Below the pieces are notes generated by a model. The model saw only the letters and a list, made by a program, of their open reading frames with translations. It did not search any database and was not told the DNA's origin. This document shows positions 5,698-11,006 of a stretch of 11,006 bases of DNA, one piece after another (positions within the stretch are counted from its first letter, which is position 1; each line of letters starts with the position of its first letter). The translations under genes and the position numbers were made by a program. This DNA comes from Methanobacteriota archaeon (GTDB taxonomy: Archaea > Halobacteriota > Methanocellia > Methanocellales > Methanocellaceae): the NCBI GenBank assembly GCA_023436075.1, contig JAEZKS010000251.1:1-11006 (forward strand). Reading direction: 5' to 3'.

Positions 5698-6636
5698 TTA
5701 TTCACCATTTTTAAGGATCTGCCTGTATACTTGCTCCGTGACAGGCGTCGGTACATTGTACTCTTTTCCCATCTTTATGATAGTCTCGCCAAACAGGTCG
5801 CTCTCGTTCCGCCGGCCGTTCGCCTCGACATCTCTCTGGTAGGACGTTTTTGCCTCGAAGGCGAAGTTTCCGGCTTTTTTGAGAGACTTCTCTACGATGT
5901 CGTCCGGGAGCCTGACGTCCTTCCTGCGGGCGATCGCTGTGATCTCCGCCATGACGCCCGTTACCAGCTCCTTCAGCGGCGGATCGGAGGCCGCTTCGCC
6001 GATGGTGCAGCCATAGCAGGCGGTGACCAGGCTATATCCGGCGACGAAGATGTATTTTTCCCATATCTCCGGGAACGGATCTCGGTTCCAGATAGTCTTT
6101 ATCCCAAGCTCGTCTAGCACTTTCAGCGCTCCCGTCGGATAATACTCCGGGTATAGTGGGTCTGGGCCCAGCCTGATGATGCTGTCGCCGCTCGTCTGTG
6201 TCACCGTCCCCGGCCTCTCTACATGGGCCTCGACGTAGGCCCATGCCGGCAGGATTATCCCGGCGGCAAGCTCGCTCCGGATGCGCTGGTATATGTCGAC
6301 GCCGTTCAGCAGTGGGACGATGATAGTCTCGTTACGGGCTACCTTCTTCAGGTCGCGAATGGCATTATCCAGGTCGTAGCTCTTTACACAGACTAGGCAT
6401 AGATCAGGTGCCGGGATCTCGGCCAGGCCTTCTGCGGCCATAGTCGGCCGGCACATCACGTTTTTACGCTCCGTCGTATTAAGTACGAGGCCCGAGCGCC
6501 TGATCTCCGCGAGGTGTGGCCCGCGGGCGATAAAAAAGACGTTCGCGACCTTCGGCTCCCTGCACCAGCAGGCATCGGCCATGCAGCCGCCAAAATACCC
6601 ACCGACGCCGCCGGTGCCGTAGATACATATGTTCAT
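5698..6636 (-). CDS. Ketopantoate reductase (PanE/ApbA) family protein
   Basis: The 312-residue protein has the N-terminal Rossmann motif of NADPH-dependent ketopantoate reductases, ICIYGTGGVGGYFGG (residues 3-17), the KSYD segment at 85-88, PLLNGVD with Asn111, and the C-terminal helical domain with IWEK (Lys194, the expected catalytic lysine), SYQRD (Ser265) and RNESD (Glu278, the expected substrate-binding acid). Ketopantoate reductase makes pantoate for coenzyme A in the cytoplasm. The region after Lys194 reads KYIFVAGYSLVTA, whereas the E. coli enzyme has Asn at the +4 and +8 positions. The family contains many such paralogues, so the exact substrate is uncertain. The ATG at 6636 is chosen because the family begins there; a GTG six codons upstream is also possible. 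Upstream sequence in the same frame is not conserved-looking. No strong ribosome site is seen. It is monocistronic and convergent with pyrG. Confidence 0.83.
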   Translation of the reverse strand: MNICIYGTGGVGGYFGGCMADACWCREPKVANVFFIARGPHLAEIRRSGLVLNTTERKNVMCRPTMAAEGLAEIPAPDLCLVCVKSYDLDNAIRDLKKVARNETIIVPLLNGVDIYQRIRSELAAGIILPAWAYVEAHVERPGTVTQTSGDSIIRLGPDPLYPEYYPTGALKVLDELGIKTIWNRDPFPEIWEKYIFVAGYSLVTACYGCTIGEAASDPPLKELVTGVMAEITAIARRKDVRLPDDIVEKSLKKAGNFAFEAKTSYQRDVEANGRRNESDLFGETIIKMGKEYNVPTPVTEQVYRQILKNGE

Positions 6637-6700
6637 AACGTTACTACTGTTCACGCTAATCTTCTGCCCGGATGAGGGCAAAAATCTATAATGATTATTA

Positions 6701-6708
6701 ATTATAAA
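6701..6708 (-). promoter_or_regulatory. TATA box for the reductase gene
   Basis: The minus strand reads TTTATAAT within an AT-rich patch (6688-6714) that stands out from its GC-rich surroundings. A start about 25 bases downstream would give a leader of roughly 40 bases. The patch is nearly symmetrical and could also fire in the other direction. Confidence 0.5.
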
Positions 6709-6904
6709 TACTTTGCCACAGGCAAATACGGCGATCGTCGAAGGGATGACGACGCAACGACATGGCAAGAATGATGTTCTCAGGCTTCTGCTGGAACGCA
6801 CGGATGCCGGTCATGTGCATGCGTGATCAGGCAAGACCTGTATCGACAGTCTGAGATGCAGTCATCGAAAGATAGCTTCACGACGCCGCGATCCCGGCGA
6901 TACT

Positions 6905-6946
6905 GTAAAAAGATGAAAAGTGACCGAGGCAGATCGTACGTCTGCC
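6905..6946 (-). terminator. Intrinsic-type terminator of the TerB-like gene
   Basis: On the minus strand GGCAGA and TCTGCC form a perfect 6-bp stem with a 7-base loop (6928-6946). It is followed by two T-runs, TTTTC and TTTTT, at 6920-6907. It starts 12 bases after the stop codon. Confidence 0.55.
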
Positions 6947-6958
6947 ATGGCTGAGTGT

Positions 6959-7399
6959 TTAACCCCTGTTCTTGATCACCAGCACTTCGGTGATCTTCAG
7001 CGCTATGTCGTCCGTGACGCCCAGCGCCTTCTGGAGATCCTCGAGGAACTTCTTCTCCTTGTCCTCGACGACGCCGTCGGCGAGCACCAGGTCTGCCGCT
7101 ACGGCAAAGGCCGTGTCTCGCAGGTCGGCCGGAAGCGTCTCTTTCGCAGCGGCGATGAGCGGCGAGGGACCCTGGCTTTTCAGGGTGTTGACGATCCTGT
7201 CGAACATGCCATTCATCTGCTTCTGGTTCACGCCCTGGAAAAGCTTCATGCGGCTGAGCGTGGCAGCAACGCCCAGCGCTTCTTCCTGCGTGATCACGCC
7301 GTCTGCGGCGACCGCGGACAAGACAACGCCTACGAACGCCTCCTGCGAGGTCATCTTCGGGGGCTGGTTGCCGCCGAACACCTTATCGAATAATCCCAT
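6959..7399 (-). CDS. TerB-like (tellurite resistance protein B family) protein
   Basis: The 146-residue, soluble, mostly helical protein has two related acidic motifs, AADGVITQEE (residues 31-40) and LADGVVEDKEKKFLE (106-120). In TerB-domain proteins such repeats lie in a helical bundle and bind metal ions. A short N-terminal MGLFDKVFGG precedes the domain, as in many small stand-alone TerB proteins. TerB was named from tellurite-resistance operons, but stand-alone members occur widely and no other ter gene is present here, so tellurite resistance should not be assumed. The ATG at 7399 is chosen because a strong GAGGAGG site (7409-7415) lies 9 bases before it; the ATG eight codons further up would place that site inside the gene. 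It is divergent from nrpR. Confidence 0.8.
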   Translation of the reverse strand: MGLFDKVFGGNQPPKMTSQEAFVGVVLSAVAADGVITQEEALGVAATLSRMKLFQGVNQKQMNGMFDRIVNTLKSQGPSPLIAAAKETLPADLRDTAFAVAADLVLADGVVEDKEKKFLEDLQKALGVTDDIALKITEVLVIKNRG

Positions 7400-7408
7400 A
7401 GTTTCAAT

Positions 7409-7415
7409 CCTCCTC
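7409..7415 (-). promoter_or_regulatory. Strong ribosome site of the TerB-like gene
   Basis: GAGGAGG on the minus strand, 9 bases before the ATG at 7399. It decides the start and suggests efficient translation. Confidence 0.7.
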
Positions 7416-7520
7416 GCGGACACGACAATGTCTCACTTACATGGTCGCAGCCGCAAAGATGGCGCCAAGATATCATTTGATCAGGCATAAGCGTATTGGT
7501 TACGGGTGCCGGCAGTCTGA

Positions 7521-7574
7521 AAATATTTAACCGGCCGATGCCTCTTCACATACGACGAACAGCAAAATATAAAG
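7521..7574. promoter_or_regulatory. Divergent promoter pair for the TerB-like gene and nrpR
   Basis: In the 223-base gap the minus strand has TTAAATATTT (7521-7530), giving a start near 7498 and a leader of about 100 bases for the TerB-like gene. The plus strand has AAAATATAAAG (7564-7574), giving a start near 7595 and a leader of about 28 bases for nrpR, with GGTGG at about 7608-7612 as ribosome site. I found no GGAA-N6-TTCC type NrpR operator here, so autoregulation through that motif is not supported. Confidence 0.5.
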
Positions 7575-7622
7575 TCGCATAGCATCAAGTTAGACGCTAA
7601 AGAGTTTTGGTGGAACAGATAA

Positions 7623-8603
7623 ATGCCGGACGCAGAGACACAGCGCAAGCTCATCGAAATCCTGAGAATACTGAGTGAGTCCACGGAAGAGATGGGGGCC
7701 CGGAAGATCGCAGAGGAAATGAACCGCCGGGGCTACAACCTCGGGGAGCGTGCCGTCCGCTACCACCTGCGGATGCTGGACGAGCGGGGCTTTACCAAAA
7801 AGCACGGGTACCTCGGGAGGGTGCTGACGGCGCAGGGCGAGGACGAGCTCAAGCAGGCGCTGGTGACCGATCGCCTCGGGTTCGTTTCTACACGCATCAA
7901 GGACATCGAGTTCATGACGTCCTTCGAGCCCCGAACTATATCGGGTGACGTCGCGGTGAACATCTGCTACGTATCCAAGACGCAGTTCGAGCAGTCCCTG
8001 AGCATCATCAAGCGGATAGTGGAGGCCGGATACGCCATCAGCTCCAGGATCAAAGTGGTCGACGAAGGCCAGGTGATCCTGGAGAACGACGTGCCCGAGG
8101 GGCAGGTAGCGTTCGCCACCGTGTGCAGCATCACCATCGACGGCGTGCTGCTGAAGAGCGGCATACCGGTCACCCTGAAGTATGGCGGCATCGTCCAGAT
8201 CGACGACGGCCAGATCACTCGCTTCACCGACATTATCGACTATAGTGGCACGTCCATCAATCCCATGAGCATTTTCACGGCCCGGAAAATGACGTCCCTC
8301 CTGAAGCTCCTTGAGAAGGGCAGCGGCCGGGCACTGGCCAACGTGCGCGAGATACCGATCACCGCTCGCCACAACGCAGTGAAAGCCCTCGAGAGCATGA
8401 GAGACGTGGGCGTCAGCGGAGTCTTCTCCGACTGCCAGCGGGTGCGGCCGCTGTATGGTGTCCCCATCGAGCTGGGCAAATGCGGCGTCGCCAGCTACTC
8501 GGGGATCAACCCGTTCGCCGCGCTTGGAGAGGCCGGGATCAAGACCCGCATCATGCCGCTGGCGGCCGTGATGAACATCAAGGAACTCAAAAACCTGGAC
8601 TGA
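7623..8603 (+). CDS. nrpR: NrpR-type transcriptional regulator, single effector domain
   Basis: The 326-residue protein has an N-terminal winged helix (about 6-75; GERAVRYHLRMLDERGF at 41-57 is the likely recognition helix region) followed by one NrpR/DUF128 domain (about 83-322). The latter shows GVLLKSGIPVTLKYGG, DIIDYSGTSINPMSIF and SGINPFAALGEAGI, all in typical order. NrpR represses nitrogen-assimilation genes in methanogens and is released by 2-oxoglutarate. Methanococcus NrpR has two effector domains, whereas Methanosarcina splits the function into NrpRI (winged helix plus one domain) and NrpRII (no winged helix). This protein has the NrpRI layout, so a partner encoded elsewhere is possible. 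Its actual target genes cannot be read from the window. The start agrees with the family and has a GGTGG site. The DUF2124 gene follows after 5 bases. Confidence 0.9.
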   Translation: MPDAETQRKLIEILRILSESTEEMGARKIAEEMNRRGYNLGERAVRYHLRMLDERGFTKKHGYLGRVLTAQGEDELKQALVTDRLGFVSTRIKDIEFMTSFEPRTISGDVAVNICYVSKTQFEQSLSIIKRIVEAGYAISSRIKVVDEGQVILENDVPEGQVAFATVCSITIDGVLLKSGIPVTLKYGGIVQIDDGQITRFTDIIDYSGTSINPMSIFTARKMTSLLKLLEKGSGRALANVREIPITARHNAVKALESMRDVGVSGVFSDCQRVRPLYGVPIELGKCGVASYSGINPFAALGEAGIKTRIMPLAAVMNIKELKNLD

Positions 8604-8608
8604 TACGC

Positions 8609-9109
8609 ATGGGGAAGAACATCGTAGAGGCGACGAAAGGGCTTTCCGGCATGCTAAGGGCTTTCAAGTCCACGATGAAAGCGCAGCGCATAGAGCCACC
8701 GAAGAAGATAGTTTTCGTGGGCTGTGCGGGCACCTGCGTTCCTTTCGTAGAACTATTCGCGTACGCGATCCGCGAATATCGGCCGGAGATGGTCCTGGTT
8801 CCCGACGGTATTCTTGACGACGCCCGCGGGATCTGGCACGTCGACGGCATCGGCATGCAGATCGGTGGCCTGGCAGACCCGCACGCTGCGGACTACGTAG
8901 TGTTGCTGGGCGGCATCTCCATGCCCCAGTGCACCATAGGCCCGGAGGGCGCGAACGAGGTCATCGGTAAGGTGCTCAAGCCTGGCAGCAAGGTGATCGG
9001 CCTCTGTTTCATGGACATGTTCGCGAAGGCTGGCTGGGAAGAGAAGGTCCGTTTCGACATGGCCATAAATGCTGACGTCAGCAACGTGACTATAGCTAAA
9101 TTTGATTAA
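8609..9109 (+). CDS. DUF2124 family protein
   Basis: The 166-residue protein matches the DUF2124 family, which to my knowledge is found mainly in methanogens and has no assigned function. Visible features are a first beta strand and glycine loop IVFVGCAGTCVPF (residues 34-46, with Cys39 and Cys43), LVPDGILDDARGIWHVDGIG (63-82), LLGGISMPQCTIGP (99-112) and VIGLCFMDMFAKAGWEEKV (129-147). Alternating strands and helices suggest a Rossmann-like alpha/beta fold with a possible ligand pocket near the glycine loops. Residues 1-30 are probably a helix. The ATG at 8609 lies 5 bases after the nrpR stop. There is no clear ribosome site, so translation probably depends on coupling to nrpR. This tight pairing suggests a role in nitrogen control or its signal, which is an inference. 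Confidence 0.85.
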   Translation: MGKNIVEATKGLSGMLRAFKSTMKAQRIEPPKKIVFVGCAGTCVPFVELFAYAIREYRPEMVLVPDGILDDARGIWHVDGIGMQIGGLADPHAADYVVLLGGISMPQCTIGPEGANEVIGKVLKPGSKVIGLCFMDMFAKAGWEEKVRFDMAINADVSNVTIAKFD

Positions 9110-9135
9110 CGCAGAGAGTTGGCTCATGACCGGAT

Positions 9136-9158
9136 CTCTGGTCGACAGAGGTATTGTT
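9136..9158 (+). terminator. Small hairpin after the nrpR-DUF2124 operon
   Basis: CTCTG (9136-9140) and CAGAG (9146-9150) pair around a GTCGA loop and are followed by GTATTGTTT. It starts 26 bases after the stop codon and is a modest terminator candidate. The rest of the gap to 9315 has another stem (CGGGCA 9169-9174 with TGCCCG 9189-9194) and no gene. Confidence 0.4.
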
Positions 9159-9315
9159 TAAAGCGGGCCGGGCAAACGTCGCATGCCATGCCCGTGCATT
9201 TGAACATGCGCGCGAGCGGCCGCCCCTTTCAGCCTTCAGGTGTTTTGTCGAGTTTTAGTGTCAAACGACGCCAGGTCCGTAAAACCATAATGTCAAGCCA
9301 TACACGTAGTAAAAG

Positions 9316-10842
9316 CTATTTGATCCGTCTCAGGAGGGAAGCGCCCATTATCCCCAGGAAGATTGCAGCAGTCGCGCCGGTCAGGGCGATGCCTGCCCAG
9401 TTGTCGTGTTTCGCCCCTGGCTCCGGCTGCGGGGGTGCTGGCACCCTGACGAGTGCCAGCAGCGTCATCGGCTGGCCGGCGGACTCAAGGTAAACTCGGG
9501 CGGTGAAGTTGCCATACGTCTCATCAGGAACCCGGGATTTCACTGTAAATTCCAGCGCTTTGCCGGGGTCAATGTACACACGCCCGCCGGGCACGCCTTC
9601 GATGTAGCTGTCCCAGTTGTCCCCGACCTCTGCGGTCGCCTGGAGGGAAACCGGGAAGTCCCAGCTATTGTAGACTCGCACCTGCAGGCTGAACGGCTGT
9701 CCCGGGGAGAGGTCGAGCAGCGGATATCCTTCGGCAGAGCGGTTCTGTCCTCTGATAATGGCGTCGTAGACCGGCCTGCCCTCCACACGGACTTTCAGCA
9801 CGAGCGGGTTGGAGCGGAAGCCCTGACCTTCGAGAGTCATGTTGATCGTGTAGTTACCGGGACTTGTATCACTGGGTACGTAGACCCAGAGGTTCGAGCT
9901 GCCAGTCTTTCCATCGGGGACGTACAGCTCCGTGCCGTTGCCCGTGGAGACGCTCCAGCCGTCGGGTTTGTCGACGTTCACCCGCAAATCCTTGTCCTGC
10001 GCGTACTTGTTCTCGGCGTTGATGACAAATGATACCGTATCCCCGGGCCTGGCTGATCTCTCCGGCGAGTAAGTCCAGAACCTGATCTCTTCGAACGGCA
10101 GGTCTTTGACCACCGCGATGACCGGGATCTCCGCGAAGTAGATCCCGCCGTTCACCAGCACCTTCAGGACTTGCGGGCCCAGCGCTGTGCCGACATACTT
10201 AAGCTTGAAGATCATCGTGTTCGTATTCCCTGAGCGGACCATCATGGCTTCGCCGCTGGGAAACCATGCCTGCATGTCGCCCCCCGTCGTCACGGTGAAT
10301 GTAACCATCTGGTCGACGATCTGGAAGTTCTGGACGACGATCGTGCATTCTGTCTCCCGTCCCGGGCTGGTCTCCAGCACCGGGTACAGCGCATACGGGA
10401 CGAAGCCGTTGAATGGTATGGGTGTCAGGCTAAAATCGAGGTTCTGAGTGTGGCTGATATCATAATTCCCTATTATCGTCTGGAATCCGGAAAGGCTGAC
10501 GACCACAGTGTACCCGCTCGACGCGGGCAGCGAAACCGCATAGAAGCCGACCGGGTTCGAGGTGGCGTTGGCAACAACGGCATTGTTCAGTATGAAGTAA
10601 ATCTGTGCGCCTGCCACCGGCATGCGAGCACCCGGTATGTCGCTGGTGCCGGTCGACTTGCTGACGTAGCCCTGGACGACGACGTTGTCCGATACCGAGT
10701 TTGAGCCTTGCGGCGTCTGGGCGCTGCCGGACGGGTTGCTTGCGTCGCCGTATAAGCTCGTCTGTGAACAGGCTAACCCGGATGAGATGGCGAGAAATGC
10801 GACGATACACAATGCCAGCATCGGAAACAGACGAGATCTCAT
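9316..10842 (-). CDS. Secreted, membrane-anchored surface protein with CarboxypepD_reg-like and NEW3/COG1470-like domains
   Basis: The 508-residue protein has a signal peptide (residues 1 to about 26: basic start, then LFPMLALCIVAFLAISSGLA), a Ser/Asn/Gly-rich linker, a carboxypeptidase-regulatory-like beta domain (about 54-137: VVQGYVSK, PVAGAQIYF, GFYAVSLPASSGYTVVVS), then three beta-sandwich segments resembling NEW3/COG1470 domains, seen in repeated PGDTVSFVINAENKYAQD and SPGQPFSLQVRVYNSWDFPV motifs. A proline-rich stalk (about 468-477) leads to one transmembrane helix (about 483-503) and a basic RRIK tail. It is thus displayed outside the cell and anchored at its C-terminus. Six N-glycosylation sequons are present (Asn92, 302, 330, 334, 367, 445). 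The ATG at 10842 is preferred: GGAG lies 8 bases upstream and the signal peptide begins there; an ATG 18 codons up would bury the signal. Ligand unknown. Confidence 0.83.
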   Translation of the reverse strand: MRSRLFPMLALCIVAFLAISSGLACSQTSLYGDASNPSGSAQTPQGSNSVSDNVVVQGYVSKSTGTSDIPGARMPVAGAQIYFILNNAVVANATSNPVGFYAVSLPASSGYTVVVSLSGFQTIIGNYDISHTQNLDFSLTPIPFNGFVPYALYPVLETSPGRETECTIVVQNFQIVDQMVTFTVTTGGDMQAWFPSGEAMMVRSGNTNTMIFKLKYVGTALGPQVLKVLVNGGIYFAEIPVIAVVKDLPFEEIRFWTYSPERSARPGDTVSFVINAENKYAQDKDLRVNVDKPDGWSVSTGNGTELYVPDGKTGSSNLWVYVPSDTSPGNYTINMTLEGQGFRSNPLVLKVRVEGRPVYDAIIRGQNRSAEGYPLLDLSPGQPFSLQVRVYNSWDFPVSLQATAEVGDNWDSYIEGVPGGRVYIDPGKALEFTVKSRVPDETYGNFTARVYLESAGQPMTLLALVRVPAPPQPEPGAKHDNWAGIALTGATAAIFLGIMGASLLRRIK

Positions 10843-11006
10843 AGCGATAGCTCCAGACGCAGGATGCGAGGTTATAGCCCGGCCTGTAACCGGCATCCAG
10901 AGTAGTCATAGCCTCGCCAGTTATAAATATATTACCAAATTTATATTAATACAAAGCTTTCAAAGGGCACGGAGGGCGCGGTATTTCGAATATATTATCC
11001 ATATAA
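10843..11006. promoter_or_regulatory. Upstream region of the surface protein gene
   Basis: GGAG on the minus strand (10851-10854) is the ribosome site. The minus strand reads AATATATTTATAA at 10921-10933, a likely TATA box that would start transcription near 10900 with a leader of about 55 bases. AT-rich sequence continues to the window end, interrupted by a GGGCACGGAGGGCGCGG string (10965-10981). No gene is visible. Confidence 0.5.
10965..10975. repeat. Second copy of an intergenic GGGCACGGAGG string
   Basis: The 11-mer is identical to 5648-5658. The flanks are related (CACAGA before one copy, TCAAA before the other, and GC-rich sequence after). Both copies lie between genes, which hints at a dispersed intergenic repeat. 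Confidence 0.4.

Larger units (their letters stand above)
6637..6958. other. Intergenic region between reductase and TerB-like genes
   Basis: No supported gene. The first 80 bases hold the reductase promoter and leader. The middle contains only a 26-codon frame on the plus strand (6746-6826) and a small stem CGCCG/CGGCG (6884-6899). The end holds the terminator of the TerB-like gene. Confidence 0.65.

Noticed and set aside
6746..6826. 26-codon plus-strand frame beside a symmetrical TATA patch
   Set aside because: It has a weak GAAGGG site and no recognisable sequence; such short frames are common by chance.
6959..7399. Tellurite resistance operon
   Set aside because: Only one TerB-like gene is present, with no terA, terC, terD or related partner in the window.
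10460..10909. 149-codon minus-strand frame overlapping the surface protein gene
   Set aside because: It is an alternative frame of the 508-residue gene and lacks a signal peptide or domain, while the chosen frame has both.

Overview
The window reads as a chromosomal segment of a methanogenic euryarchaeon. Pointers are the short archaeal form of adenylosuccinate synthetase, an NrpR-type nitrogen regulator with one effector domain, a DUF2124 protein (a family I associate with methanogens), archaeal TATA boxes with GGAG/GGTGA ribosome sites, and large surface proteins. The GC-rich codon use would fit Methanocellales (Methanocella, Rice Cluster I), but that placement is an inference.

Layout. (1) 1-922, minus: 5' part of a secreted DUF2341 protein, cut by the window edge. 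It and the AT-rich gap after it (923-1416) are visibly lower in GC than the rest and look acquired. (2) 1417-3019, plus: a tight operon of purA, a 59-residue Trm112-type zinc protein and a two-helix membrane protein. (3) 3020-4057: a 1-kb gene-free block packed with hairpins, a GC-rich repeated stretch, a run of compact nested stem-loops that looks like a structured RNA, four to five degenerate tandem repeats of about 50-61 bp, and two copies of a palindromic promoter-like element 744 bp apart. (4) 4058-5632, plus: pyrG, CTP synthase. (5) 5698-6636, minus: a ketopantoate reductase family protein, convergent with pyrG. (6) 6959-7399, minus: a TerB-like protein, divergent from (7) 7623-9109, plus: nrpR and, 5 bases later, a DUF2124 gene. 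(8) 9316-10842, minus: a secreted, membrane-anchored surface protein with a carboxypeptidase-regulatory-like domain and NEW3/COG1470-like beta domains.

Most genes are housekeeping: AMP branch of purine synthesis, CTP synthesis, probable CoA or related reductase, nitrogen control. The least explained sequence is the block before pyrG. There the nested stems, including a tandem G-A motif that favours plus-strand RNA, and the duplicated promoter-like element suggest an undescribed non-coding RNA or a long structured pyrG leader. No tRNA, rRNA, CRISPR array, transposase or recombinase gene was seen.
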